From NCBI GenBank assembly GCA_013001965.1, contig JABDLA010000035.1:1-54860 (forward strand): 54,860 nucleotides of DNA, in the 5' to 3' direction. Below, piece after piece: positions 43,185 through 52,537 of the stretch (the first letter of the stretch is position 1; every line of letters begins with the position of its first letter). Origin of the DNA: Flavobacteriaceae bacterium (GTDB taxonomy: Bacteria; Bacteroidota; Bacteroidia; Flavobacteriales; Flavobacteriaceae). The notes under the pieces were generated by a model, which had not been told where the DNA came from, made no database searches, and was given only the letters and a program-made list of their open reading frames with translations. The position numbers and the translations under genes were made by a program.

Positions 43185-44372
43185 ATGAATTTTATTAGAA
43201 CGTCCTTAGCGCTAGTTATGGCCCTGTTTATTATGGGTTCAAGCTCCTGTCAAAAAGATAAATACCCCGAATTAGGCGATGGCCTTTATGCCGAAATTGT
43301 AACTTCAAAAGGGACAATGGTCGCCAAATTAACACCTGATAAAACCCCTGTTACAGTCGCAAATTTTGTAGCACTGGCCGAAGGGACGCATCCCATGGTC
43401 TCTGATGATTTTAAAGATAAACCATTTTATAACGGACTCATATTTCATCGGGTGATGAACGATTTTATGATCCAGGGTGGATGCCCTAATGGTAATGGTT
43501 CAGGAAATCCGGGTTATAAATTTGGTGATGAATTCGATGATTCGTTAAAGCATGATAAACCGGGAATTCTGTCCATGGCCAATCCGGGTCCAAACTCCAA
43601 TGGCAGTCAGTTTTTTATCACTGAGAAACCAACGCCCTGGTTGGACAATCGACATTCGGTATTTGGTGAGCTGGTCTTAGGCATGGAAATTCAGGATACG
43701 ATCTCAAATGTGAAAGTGCTTCAGGGTAATAAGCCGGAAGTGGACGTAACTATTGATGCTATCAATATTATAAGACAAGGCTTCGATGCACGTAAGTTTG
43801 ATGCCGTTAGCGTTTGGGAAACCGAACTCCCACTTTTGGAGGAAAAACGAAAAAAGAAAGAAGAAGAAGCACGATTGAAACGGGAAGAAGAGCAACGCCT
43901 TATTAAGGAAAAATCAGAAATTGCCAAGGCCGAATTCATGAAAAACAATGCCTCTTTAAAAGGCCGTGTTGAAAATTTACCAATTGGGATTAGCATGATA
44001 TTTACAAAGGAAGGCACAGGCAAGAAACCAACTTCGGCTCAAAAAGCCTTGATCGATTATGCCGGTTATTTTGAAAACGGTGAATTATTCGATACGAGTT
44101 GGAGTGCTATTGCGAAAGAACACGGCAAGTATAATGAAACCCGGGACCAACAGGGTGGTTATGCACCATTTCCAATGATCTATAATGAAACTGCACGCTT
44201 AGTTCCCGGTTTCAGGGCAGCCATGCTTAATATGAAAGTTGGTGATAAGGCACGGGTGTTCATTCCCTCCTATCTGGGATATGGTCCGGCCGGATGGGGA
44301 AATGGGTTGATCCCACCGAATACCAATTTGATCTTCGACCTTGAACTTGTAGGTATTGAAGGTGAAAATTAA
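43185..44372 (+). CDS. Double-domain prolyl isomerase: cyclophilin plus FKBP
   Basis: A 395-residue lipoprotein (LVMALFIMGSSSCQKD). Residues about 28-195 are a cyclophilin domain (PFYNGLIFHRVMNDFMIQGGCPNGNGSG, NGSQFFITEKPTPWLDNRHSVFGELVLGMEI). A charged, likely coiled-coil linker follows (LLEEKRKKKEEEARLKREEEQRL). Residues about 275-392 are an FKBP domain (KALIDYAGYFENGELFDTSW, FRAAMLNMKVGDKARVFIPSYLGYGPAGWGNGLIPPNTNLIFDLELV). Both active-site regions look intact. Next to gldI it forms a periplasmic proline-isomerase pair. Confidence 0.95.
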   Translation: MNFIRTSLALVMALFIMGSSSCQKDKYPELGDGLYAEIVTSKGTMVAKLTPDKTPVTVANFVALAEGTHPMVSDDFKDKPFYNGLIFHRVMNDFMIQGGCPNGNGSGNPGYKFGDEFDDSLKHDKPGILSMANPGPNSNGSQFFITEKPTPWLDNRHSVFGELVLGMEIQDTISNVKVLQGNKPEVDVTIDAINIIRQGFDARKFDAVSVWETELPLLEEKRKKKEEEARLKREEEQRLIKEKSEIAKAEFMKNNASLKGRVENLPIGISMIFTKEGTGKKPTSAQKALIDYAGYFENGELFDTSWSAIAKEHGKYNETRDQQGGYAPFPMIYNETARLVPGFRAAMLNMKVGDKARVFIPSYLGYGPAGWGNGLIPPNTNLIFDLELVGIEGEN

Positions 44373-44380
44373 AAGATACT

Positions 44381-44404
44381 AACCGCTCTTTGAGCGGTTT
44401 TTTT
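44381..44404 (+). terminator. Terminator after the double-domain isomerase gene
   Basis: An 8-bp stem AACCGCTC / GAGCGGTT with loop TTT, followed by five more T. The T-run touches the convergent pepD stop codon. Confidence 0.9.
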
Positions 44405-45866
44405 ATGCCTTTTCAGGTATACGTTTTAAGATTTCCAGCACAAATTTCCAATATTTTTGAACCGAGGAAATTTGGGCGCGTTCATCGGGAGAATGTGCAC
44501 CAAGGATATTCGGACCGAAACTGATCATATCCATTTCCGGATAATTGGTCCCTAGAATACCACATTCCAAACCGGCATGACAGGCTGCCACATGAGGCGC
44601 TTCTCCATTGAGTTCAACATATAATGAGCGCATTACTTTTAATATGTCGGAATCCATATTGGGAGTCCATCCCGGGTAATTTCCTGAAAATGCGACTTCG
44701 CAACCGGCCAGTTCAAAAGTTGATTTCAGCATGTTGGCGAGATCCATTTTAGAGGATTCTACTGAAGATCGGGTGAGACAGCTTATTTTAATCTGGCCAT
44801 CCTTAACGACGACACGGGCAATATTATTAGAGGTTTCAACAAGATCAGGAATATCGGCACTCATTCTATAAACACCATTACAGGCCGCATACAGTGCTTT
44901 GATCAGGCCTTCCTGAGTGGAAACGACCATTACTTTCTGAGGAGTTGAAGTTTGTTCAACTATAATCATCAATTCGGGTTCCATTGTTCTTAATTCAAAT
45001 TTGATCGCGTTGCCCTTTTCTCTCACGGCCGATTCAAAATCTGTTTTTCTTTGCTCATCTATGACTACGGTCGCAAAACTTTCACGTGGAATTGCATTTC
45101 GTAAGCTGCCGCCATCAATTTCGGCTATTCGTAATCCGAAATGTTTATTCCCATCATACAACAACCGATTCATGATCTTATTGGCATTACCTAATCCCTT
45201 ATGAATATCCATACCCGAATGTCCGCCCTGCAAGCCTTTAACTTCAATACGATATGCAATTGCATTATCGGCAGTCTCTTCCTCAATATAATTTCGAGTT
45301 GCGGTCACATCAATACCACCGGCACAACCAACACCTATCTCATCGTCTTCCTCGGTATCAAGATTTAAAAGGATCTCACCTTTCAAAAGGCCACCCTTCA
45401 AACCCATGGCACCGGTCATTCCTGTTTCCTCATCTATAGTAAATAAGGCCTCAATTGGTGGATGTTCAATGGTATTGCTTTCTAAAATGGCCATGATCGT
45501 TGCCACGCCTAAGCCATTATCTGCACCCAAAGTAGTGCCTTTGGCTTTTACCCAATCGCCATCGATCATCATTTCAATGCCCTGCGTATCAAAATCGAAA
45601 TTCGTATCGGCGTTTTTTTGGTGAACCATATCTAAATGGGACTGTAAAACCACAGTTTTCCTATGCTCCATTCCCGGTGTAGCCGGTTTCCTTATAATCA
45701 CATTACCGACTTCATCTTCAATAGTTTCCAGCCCAAGTTCTTGTCCGAAATTTTTCATGAAAGCTATGACACGTTCTTCTTTTTTTGAAGGCCTTGGCAC
45801 AGCATTAAGGTCGGCAAAATTAGTCCATATTTCCTGAGGGGATAGTTCTCTAATTTCAGTATTCAT
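44403..45866 (-). CDS. pepD: Aminoacyl-histidine dipeptidase
   Basis: A 487-residue M20C zinc peptidase that cleaves Xaa-His dipeptides such as carnosine. TVVLQSHLDMVHQKN has the first metal ligand, KGTTLGADNGLGVATIMAIL the bridging Asp, and FTIDEETGMTGAMGL the catalytic Glu pair. The dimerisation insert (EVKGLQGGHSGMDIHKGLGNANKIMNRLL) and the C-terminal metal His in NILGAHSPDERAQISS are present. Length and order match PepD. It is cytosolic and has its own promoter; a DUF3810 gene diverges from it. Confidence 0.97.
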   Translation of the reverse strand: MNTEIRELSPQEIWTNFADLNAVPRPSKKEERVIAFMKNFGQELGLETIEDEVGNVIIRKPATPGMEHRKTVVLQSHLDMVHQKNADTNFDFDTQGIEMMIDGDWVKAKGTTLGADNGLGVATIMAILESNTIEHPPIEALFTIDEETGMTGAMGLKGGLLKGEILLNLDTEEDDEIGVGCAGGIDVTATRNYIEEETADNAIAYRIEVKGLQGGHSGMDIHKGLGNANKIMNRLLYDGNKHFGLRIAEIDGGSLRNAIPRESFATVVIDEQRKTDFESAVREKGNAIKFELRTMEPELMIIVEQTSTPQKVMVVSTQEGLIKALYAACNGVYRMSADIPDLVETSNNIARVVVKDGQIKISCLTRSSVESSKMDLANMLKSTFELAGCEVAFSGNYPGWTPNMDSDILKVMRSLYVELNGEAPHVAACHAGLECGILGTNYPEMDMISFGPNILGAHSPDERAQISSVQKYWKFVLEILKRIPEKA

Positions 45867-45885
45867 GTTTAAAAAATTGATTTTT

Positions 45886-45893
45886 CAAAGGTA
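45886..45893 (-). promoter_or_regulatory. -7 promoter element of pepD
   Basis: The minus strand reads TACCTTTG (TAnnTTTG) 20 bases before the start codon, with a TTG about 15 bases further upstream, slightly short of the usual spacing. Confidence 0.5.
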
Positions 45894-45935
45894 ATTATTC
45901 AAACGAAACAATTAAAAACATTTATGTAATTTTGA

Positions 45936-46997
45936 ATGATGAGTGAGAGAACAAAAACTTTAATAGCCTGGAGTATCATTCCTCAGATTCTGCTTGTTAA
46001 GACGCTCTCCTTTTTTCCTGAAACTATTGAACGCCTGTATAGCAATGGCCTGTACATTTTAATTTCGAAGCTCATGCGCTTCGCTTTCGGATGGCTACCC
46101 ATATCATTTGGTGATATTGTTTATACGCTTGCCGGACTTTATGTTATCCGATGGCTGATCATTAACAGAAAACGCATCAGAAAGGATACAAAAAAATGGG
46201 TGCGAGATGTCTTTATTGTTGTATCGTTTATTTACCTTTCTTTTCACTTGTTATGGGGCATGAATTATTATAGATTGCCTCTTCATGAACAATTGAATTT
46301 AGGAAGTACTTACACAACCGAAGAATTGCTGGAAGTGATTGGGATACTTACCGAAAAATCAAATGCCATTCATTCGGGATTGGTTACCAATGATAGTTTA
46401 AAGGTTAATATGCCTTATACTAAATCTGAACTATTAGATATGAGCACAGAAGGTTATGAATCGCTAAAAGCCATTTATCCACATTTAAATCCGAGTCCGA
46501 AAAGTGTGAAACGGTCTATTTATAGTTTACCATTAACTTATATGGGGTTTAGCGGTTATTTAAATCCGTTTACCAATGAGGCTCAGATCGATGGACTCAT
46601 ACCCTTGCATAAGTATCCTACTACCGCCTGTCATGAACAGGCTCACCAATTGGGCTATGCTGCCGAAAATGAAGCCAATTTCGTTGGATATCTCGCAGCC
46701 ATTCAGAATAGCGATCCTTATTTTCAATATTCGGGCTATATATTTGCCTTAAAGTATTGTATCGTTGAATTACTGCGGCGAGATCCGGATCAGTTCGAGA
46801 TTGCCAAGGCTAATATCAATCCGGGTATCTTTAAAAATTATGATGAGGAACGCGAATTCTGGATGTCTTACCAAAATCCGTTAGAACCTATTTTCAAGGT
46901 CACCTTTAATACTTTTCTAAAAGCCAATAGCCAGGAAAAAGGCATCGAGAGCTACAGTTATGTTGTGGCTTTATTGGTCAACCATTATAAAGGTTAA
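45936..46997 (+). CDS. DUF3810 membrane protein with HExxH motif
   Basis: A 353-residue membrane protein. N-terminal hydrophobic segments near residues 10-25, 40-68 and 90-108 (VFIVVSFIYLSFHLLWGMNYYR) precede a conserved extracytoplasmic domain with LTYMGFSGYLNPFTNEAQIDGLIPLHKYPTTACHEQAHQLGYAAENEANF. HEQAH at residues 233-237 with E244/E246 downstream looks like a gluzincin zinc site, so it may be a metallopeptidase, although the family is listed as uncharacterised. ATG at 45936 or 45939 may be the start. A TAATTTTG box ends two bases before the first ATG. Confidence 0.9.
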   Translation: MMSERTKTLIAWSIIPQILLVKTLSFFPETIERLYSNGLYILISKLMRFAFGWLPISFGDIVYTLAGLYVIRWLIINRKRIRKDTKKWVRDVFIVVSFIYLSFHLLWGMNYYRLPLHEQLNLGSTYTTEELLEVIGILTEKSNAIHSGLVTNDSLKVNMPYTKSELLDMSTEGYESLKAIYPHLNPSPKSVKRSIYSLPLTYMGFSGYLNPFTNEAQIDGLIPLHKYPTTACHEQAHQLGYAAENEANFVGYLAAIQNSDPYFQYSGYIFALKYCIVELLRRDPDQFEIAKANINPGIFKNYDEEREFWMSYQNPLEPIFKVTFNTFLKANSQEKGIESYSYVVALLVNHYKG

Positions 46998-47076
46998 TTG
47001 TTAAAATAATATTTAGTCTGCTTTTGATAGGTGTTATTATGTATCTTTAGGATTCTAAAATTTCTAACCAAATAAT

Positions 47077-50061
47077 ATGATTAAAAAGTATCTCATTATC
47101 ACATTGTTTTTGGGCAGTTTTTCAATCTTCGCTCAAGAACATTTTCCAAAAAATGACGGTGTCAAATCAACAAATACAAACTATACGGCTTTTACAAATG
47201 CCAGGATATTTGTTACACCATCACAAATTATAGAAAAGGGAACACTGCTCATCCAAGATGGTAAGGTAGTGTCAACCGGAGCATCGGTAAATATTCCGGC
47301 AAATGCCGTTGTAATTGATGTTTCAGGTAAAAGTATTTATCCTTCATTTATCGATCTGTATTCAGGCTTTGGTGTTGAAAAACCAAAGCGCCAAAGCGGA
47401 CAAGGGCGCTCGCCTCAATATGATGCCAGCCGGGAAGGATTCTATTGGAATGATCACATTATGCCAGAACAAAATGCGATCGATCATTTTAAATATGATG
47501 ATAAAAAGGCAAGCGAATTACGGAAAGCCGGATTTGGAGTGGTGAACACCCATATGCATGATGGAATTATTCGGGGGACAGGAAGCCTGATCGCATTGAC
47601 AGATGCCGGTGGAGATGCTGCCCGTGTTATTGATGCGAATTCTGCGCAATACGTTTCATTTTCCAAAAGTGTCAAATCACGTCAATCATATCCAGGTTCC
47701 ATAATGGGATCTATGGCCATATTAAGACAAGTAAGTCTGGATGCCGACTGGTATGCCAAAGGTGGATCGAAGGTTACAGATCGCTCCCTGGAAGCTTACA
47801 ACGCAAATAAGAATCTGGTTCAGATCGCCGAAGCTGGCAGCCGTGCCAATGCCATGCGTTTTGATAAAGTAGGTGATGAAATTGGAGTTCGGTACGTGAT
47901 CCTTGGCGGTGGTGATGAATATGAACGTATCAATGATATAAAAAGCACAGGAGCAACCTATATTATTCCACTGGATTTTCCAAAAGCATATGATGTTGAT
48001 AACAGCTTTTTGGCGAATACATTGGAATTAGAATCCATGTTAGAATGGAATCAACGGCCAACGAACCCGAAGGTTCTGGCCGAAAACAATGTGCGATTCG
48101 CACTTACACCTCATAAATTAAAAAAGCCGGGTGAATTAAAATCAAACCTGATGAAGGCTATTAAATATGGCTTGGATGAGACCAAAGCTCTTGAAGCTTT
48201 GACCACTGTTCCGGCAGCTGTTTTAGGTAAATCGAGTGAGCTTGGATCACTCAAAAAAGGTGCTTATGCCAACTTTTTAATTACTTCAGGCGATATCTTC
48301 GATAGCAAGACGACCCTCCATGAAAATTGGGTAAAGGGGAATAGAAATATCATTGAATCCATGGACGTCAAGGATATTCGTGGTGATTATTCCATGAACA
48401 TTGGAAATACAGCCTATGAACTTTCTATTTCGGGCAAGCCATCAAAACCAAGCGCAAAGGTAAAAAGCGGTGATAACGAATTGGGATCTAAAATATCCTA
48501 TTCCAATGATTGGGTGAATCTCACCATTAAAACAGCCGATTCGACCAAAAACGAATATCTCAGACTGGTGTCTAAGGTAGGTCCTTCCGATAATTTAAGC
48601 GGTAAGGTTATTTACCCCAATGGCAATGAGTCCTCCTTTATGGCAACCAAAAAACCAAAAGAAGATAAATCATCTGGTGGCATGGGGAATGGCAAGAATA
48701 ACGGCAATGGAAAAGAACCGCGCGTCATTCCGGTCTCCTATCCAAACGGCGCCTATGGTTTTTATGAATTACCAAAACAAGAGACCATTTTATTTACGAA
48801 TGCTACAGTTTGGACCAACGAGGCCGAAGGGATTTTAGAAAATACCGATGTCTTAATTAAAAACGGAAAAATTGCTGCTATTGGCAACGATTTAAGTTCA
48901 ACAGGTGCTAAGGTTATTGATGCTACTGGCAAACATGTGACTTCGGGTATCATCGATGAGCATTCGCATATTGCGGCCTCCAGTATCAATGAAGGTGGTC
49001 ATAATTCCTCTGCCGAAGTTTCAATAGAAGACGTTATCGATCCCGAAGATGTGGATATCTATCGCAATCTTGCAGGTGGTGTCACATCGATGCAAATTCT
49101 TCATGGATCTGCAAATCCAATTGGCGGCCGATCTGCAATTATAAAACTGAAGTGGGGAGAGTCAGCTCAGAACATTTTAAATAAAAATGCTAAAAAATTC
49201 ATCAAGTTTGCCCTGGGTGAGAATGTCAAACAATCGAACTGGCAAAGTTTCGGTCGCTTCCCGCAAACACGAATGGGTGTCGAGCAATTGTACATCGATT
49301 ATTTCTCAAGGGCGAAAGCTTATGATGCTCAAAAGAAGAGTGGCAAGCCGTACCGAAAGGATATTGAAATGGAAGTATTGGCTGAAATACTGAACAAGGA
49401 GCGCTTTATCAGTTGTCATTCCTACGTTCAAAGTGAGATCAATATGCTGATGAAAGTCGCTGAAAAATTTAATTTCAATATCAATACCTTCACACATATC
49501 CTGGAAGGATATAAGGTAGCGGATAAGATGAAAGACCACGGTGTAGGCGGGTCAACCTTTAGTGATTGGTGGGCCTATAAATTCGAGGTGAACGATGCCA
49601 TTCCATACAATGCAGCGATCATGCATAATGCAGGTGTTGTGACAGCCATTAATAGTGATAGTGGAGAAATGTCCAGACGCTTAAATCATGAAGCTGCAAA
49701 ATCGGTGAAGTATGGTGGCGTGAGTGAAGAAGATGCCTGGAAATTTGTCACCTTAAACCCAGCCAAATTATTGCATATCGATGATCGTGTTGGTAGTCTT
49801 AAGGTTGGAAAGGATGCCGATGTGGTTCTCTGGAACGGACATCCATTATCGATCTACAGCAAGCCAGAACGCACCATCATTGAAGGCGTTACTTATTTCG
49901 AGATAGAACGTGATAAACAATTGCGAGAAACGATCAAGCGCGATCGAAATAAGCTTATAACGATGATGCTTGAAGAAAAAAACAAAGGCATGAAAACACA
50001 GCCTGTAAAGAAGAAAGACAAACGCATGTTTGATTGTGAAACTCTTGATATAAACCACTAG
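47077..50061 (+). CDS. Exported tandem amidohydrolase-family protein
   Basis: A 994-residue protein with a signal peptide (YLIITLFLGSFSIFAQ). Two amidohydrolase-like halves are visible. The first (about 40-440; NARIFVTPSQIIEKGTLLIQDGKVV) lacks the HxH metal motif: the expected position reads FIDLYSG (Y95, G97). The second (about 580-965; NATVWTNEAEGILENTDVLIKNGKIAAIG) keeps it as IIDEHSHIA (H629, H631), with later ligands in ISCHSYV, FTHILEG and INSDSGEM. A low-complexity link (KEDKSSGGMGNGKNNGNG) joins them. So only one half is probably catalytic. It is followed five bases on by another family member. Confidence 0.94.
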   Translation: MIKKYLIITLFLGSFSIFAQEHFPKNDGVKSTNTNYTAFTNARIFVTPSQIIEKGTLLIQDGKVVSTGASVNIPANAVVIDVSGKSIYPSFIDLYSGFGVEKPKRQSGQGRSPQYDASREGFYWNDHIMPEQNAIDHFKYDDKKASELRKAGFGVVNTHMHDGIIRGTGSLIALTDAGGDAARVIDANSAQYVSFSKSVKSRQSYPGSIMGSMAILRQVSLDADWYAKGGSKVTDRSLEAYNANKNLVQIAEAGSRANAMRFDKVGDEIGVRYVILGGGDEYERINDIKSTGATYIIPLDFPKAYDVDNSFLANTLELESMLEWNQRPTNPKVLAENNVRFALTPHKLKKPGELKSNLMKAIKYGLDETKALEALTTVPAAVLGKSSELGSLKKGAYANFLITSGDIFDSKTTLHENWVKGNRNIIESMDVKDIRGDYSMNIGNTAYELSISGKPSKPSAKVKSGDNELGSKISYSNDWVNLTIKTADSTKNEYLRLVSKVGPSDNLSGKVIYPNGNESSFMATKKPKEDKSSGGMGNGKNNGNGKEPRVIPVSYPNGAYGFYELPKQETILFTNATVWTNEAEGILENTDVLIKNGKIAAIGNDLSSTGAKVIDATGKHVTSGIIDEHSHIAASSINEGGHNSSAEVSIEDVIDPEDVDIYRNLAGGVTSMQILHGSANPIGGRSAIIKLKWGESAQNILNKNAKKFIKFALGENVKQSNWQSFGRFPQTRMGVEQLYIDYFSRAKAYDAQKKSGKPYRKDIEMEVLAEILNKERFISCHSYVQSEINMLMKVAEKFNFNINTFTHILEGYKVADKMKDHGVGGSTFSDWWAYKFEVNDAIPYNAAIMHNAGVVTAINSDSGEMSRRLNHEAAKSVKYGGVSEEDAWKFVTLNPAKLLHIDDRVGSLKVGKDADVVLWNGHPLSIYSKPERTIIEGVTYFEIERDKQLRETIKRDRNKLITMMLEEKNKGMKTQPVKKKDKRMFDCETLDINH

Positions 50062-50066
50062 AAACT

Positions 50067-51368
50067 ATGAAAAACTTGAAATATATATTCGCTCTTTTGG
50101 TCTTTAGTTGTTCATTAGGATTTGCACAACAGACCCCTGCCCCAGCCCAAACCGAAGCCTTTACTATTGTTGGCGCCACTGCCCACATTGGTAATGGAGA
50201 GGTTGTTGAAAATTGCATCATCACTGTGGAAGATGGTAAGATCACTGCCTGTGTTGATGGCACGAAATCAAGAATTGCCCATATAGGCAAGGTCATTAAT
50301 GCCGAAGGCCAGCATGTATATCCGGGCTTTATCGCACCAAACAGTACCTTAGGCTTACAGGAAATCGGTGCCGTTCGGGCAACGAATGATACACGTGAAA
50401 TTGGATCTATGAATCCGCATATACGAAGTTTGATCGCCTATAACGCCGAATCCAAAATTGTGGAAAGCATGCGTCCAAATGGGGTTTTAATCGCCCAGGC
50501 AACACCTCGTGGTGGCTGGATCTCAGGAACCTCATCGATTGTTCAATTAGATGCATGGAACTGGGAAGACGCAGCTATAAAAGCCGACGATGGTATTCAT
50601 ATGAATTGGCCCAATACCTTTACGCGTGGCCGCTGGTGGCTTGGAGAACCTCCAGGAATGCGCCCTAACAAGAATTACGCTAAAAATGTTGGTGAAATTC
50701 AAATGTTCATAGCCGAAAGTAAGGCCTATTTAAATGGAGGCAAGGCCACTATGAATTTGCAATATGAAGCCATGAAGGGTCTTTTTGATGGCACACAAAA
50801 ATTATATGTCCGTGCGAGCAGTGAACAGGCGATTAGAGATGCCATTGATTTTTGTAGTGAAAACGGAATTTCTGATGTTGTCATTGTAGGTGGCTATGAA
50901 GCACATAAAGTATCCGATTTGCTTAAAGCGAAAAACATTCCTGTACTGGCTCAACGTGTTCATCGAACACCAAATAGTGACGACGATGACTATGATTATC
51001 CTTATAAACTCGCTAAGATTTTAGTCGATAAAGGAGTTTTGGTCGGACTAGAAAACAGTGGAGGCATGGAACGTGCAAACGCAAGGAATTTGCCGTTTCA
51101 GGCAGGTACAGTGGTCGCCCAGGGACTTGATAAAGAAGAAGCATTAAAGCTGATCACTTCAAATACAGCTAAGATCTTAGGTGTTGATGATCGCTTAGGC
51201 ACTTTGGAAGTTGGCAAAGATGCAACGCTATTTATCAGCAAAGGCGATGCGTTGGATATGCGCACCAATATTTTATCACATGCGTTTATCAGTGGCCGCG
51301 CCATTAGTTTGGAAAGCCATCAAACAACCTTGTGGAAACGTTATAACAAAAAGATAAACGGAAACTAA
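50067..51368 (+). CDS. Exported amidohydrolase-family protein lacking HxH
   Basis: A 433-residue protein with a signal peptide (KNLKYIFALLVFSCSLGFAQ) and the amidohydrolase composite-domain start FTIVGATAHIGNGEVVENCIITVEDGKITACVDG. The metal-binding loop after the first strand reads YPGFIAPNSTLGL, with no histidines where HxH should be. The C-terminal part LKLITSNTAKILGVDDRLGTLEVGKDATLFI is normal. It looks like a paralogue of the inactive first half of the upstream protein and may be a non-catalytic partner of it. A cruciform repeat follows nine bases after its stop. Confidence 0.92.
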   Translation: MKNLKYIFALLVFSCSLGFAQQTPAPAQTEAFTIVGATAHIGNGEVVENCIITVEDGKITACVDGTKSRIAHIGKVINAEGQHVYPGFIAPNSTLGLQEIGAVRATNDTREIGSMNPHIRSLIAYNAESKIVESMRPNGVLIAQATPRGGWISGTSSIVQLDAWNWEDAAIKADDGIHMNWPNTFTRGRWWLGEPPGMRPNKNYAKNVGEIQMFIAESKAYLNGGKATMNLQYEAMKGLFDGTQKLYVRASSEQAIRDAIDFCSENGISDVVIVGGYEAHKVSDLLKAKNIPVLAQRVHRTPNSDDDDYDYPYKLAKILVDKGVLVGLENSGGMERANARNLPFQAGTVVAQGLDKEEALKLITSNTAKILGVDDRLGTLEVGKDATLFISKGDALDMRTNILSHAFISGRAISLESHQTTLWKRYNKKINGN

Positions 51369-51376
51369 CATAAACC

Positions 51377-51474
51377 AAGTCATTTCGAAGGCGCACACGC
51401 CTGAGACCTCTTAGTATTCTACCACTAAACGGACTTAAGAGGTCTTATCTCCGGCCGGAGATTCGAAATGACTT
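51377..51474. repeat. Cruciform / four-way-junction repeat
   Basis: Outer arms AAGTCATTTCGAA / TTCGAAATGACTT pair over 13 bp. Inside, GAGACCTCTTA pairs with TAAGAGGTCTT. Two side palindromes lie between outer and inner stems at symmetrical places: AGGCGCACACGCCT on the left and ATCTCCGGCCGGAGAT on the right. The whole folds on paper as a four-way junction. It ends in TTTTTTT, so it may also terminate the amidohydrolase operon. GTCATTTCGA-type ends are known from repetitive elements in flavobacterial genomes. Confidence 0.85.
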
Positions 51475-51668
51475 TTTTTGTTAGTTACATTTTCTACTCA
51501 GAATGACTTAAATGGGATCTAAATTTAAAAAAGAAAAGAAAATGCCGGATTGAAGTCGTTCCAACATTTTCTCTTCATAGCAATTTTAACTCAAGATAAT
51601 TAAGAGCAATATAAAAGAGGTAAAGCCCGACAAGAGTTTACCTTTTAATTTTACCGTTGCATTCAATT
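51475..51668. other. Non-coding stretch between the cruciform repeat and the DUF6503 gene
   Basis: AT-rich with no credible ORF. The only structure seen is a weak hairpin AGGTAAA / TTTACCT (about 51617-51643) with a T-run on the minus strand, which may terminate the DUF6503 gene. Confidence 0.5.
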
Positions 51669-52466
51669 CTATTCTTTCGGAACTATGGTAGCGCCTTCAG
51701 CTATAGCGAACACAGCAGGATCGAATGCCTCTTCTGATAATTTTACATTAACAAATTTTACCTCGTTTCTGAAGGTCGTTGGCCGATTGTTTTCATACTT
51801 ATACCAATGCAAAGTTTCAGGTAATTGCACGCCATTGACAGTAGTCCAACTGTTATATTTTATAAAATGGAACTCCTTGCTCTTCTCTTTAGAAAAATAA
51901 GTTACTGTATAACCCAGCCAGGCCATTTGATTGGTGTCAGGATCGTAATACAGTATATATTCATCTTCCGGAGATTCCCCAATACCGGCTTCGTAGGAGA
52001 TCAAAATGCCGGGATAAGATTTTCCTTCAAAATTCAAAGGCTCAGCTTTCCCATAGTTGATCCCATCATCACCAAGAATAAACGGCATGGCATAGAAATA
52101 GAACATTAAATTGTAATAGAATCTTGGATTCGATTTAAACCCAACCGTGTCCTTTTCTTTTAACCAGACGTTCTCACCATCAAACCCGAGTTGATGGTGC
52201 TCACCGTCAATGATCGACTCCCGGCTTTTTAGATTCACCTTGTGTTTTTCATTTACTGTGGGTTTCTCAATTTCATAAGACAGTCCATGAAAGGTATTCC
52301 AGCTATCAATACCGCCATGTGTATCAAAAACTTTGGTGATCTCCTCCGGGTAAATGGAAGTGGTAACATTTAGGGTTTCATCCTGATAATTGGATTCTTT
52401 TTTTTCTTCTTTGCAGGCCAGTATTAACAGGCTAATAAAAACGAAGGAAAGTAATTTTTTCATCAA
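51669..52466 (-). CDS. DUF6503 family lipoprotein
   Basis: A 265-residue lipoprotein (LLSFVFISLLILACKEE). The mature part has FDTHGGIDSWNTFHGLSYEIE, LGFDGENVWLKEKD and the beta-rich NLMFYFYAMPFILGDDG, and resembles LolA/LppX-like half-barrels found in the DUF6503 group. The HGG..W motif near the N-terminus is typical. No catalytic site is evident and the function is unknown. It diverges from the SpoU-type methyltransferase gene across 71 bases. Confidence 0.85.
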   Translation of the reverse strand: MMKKLLSFVFISLLILACKEEKKESNYQDETLNVTTSIYPEEITKVFDTHGGIDSWNTFHGLSYEIEKPTVNEKHKVNLKSRESIIDGEHHQLGFDGENVWLKEKDTVGFKSNPRFYYNLMFYFYAMPFILGDDGINYGKAEPLNFEGKSYPGILISYEAGIGESPEDEYILYYDPDTNQMAWLGYTVTYFSKEKSKEFHFIKYNSWTTVNGVQLPETLHWYKYENNRPTTFRNEVKFVNVKLSEEAFDPAVFAIAEGATIVPKE

Positions 52467-52537
52467 ATCGTTGTTTAGTGTTTGAGTTAGTCGGAAGTTA
52501 TTAAAGGTAATAACATTTTAGTTATTTTTACCGAACA

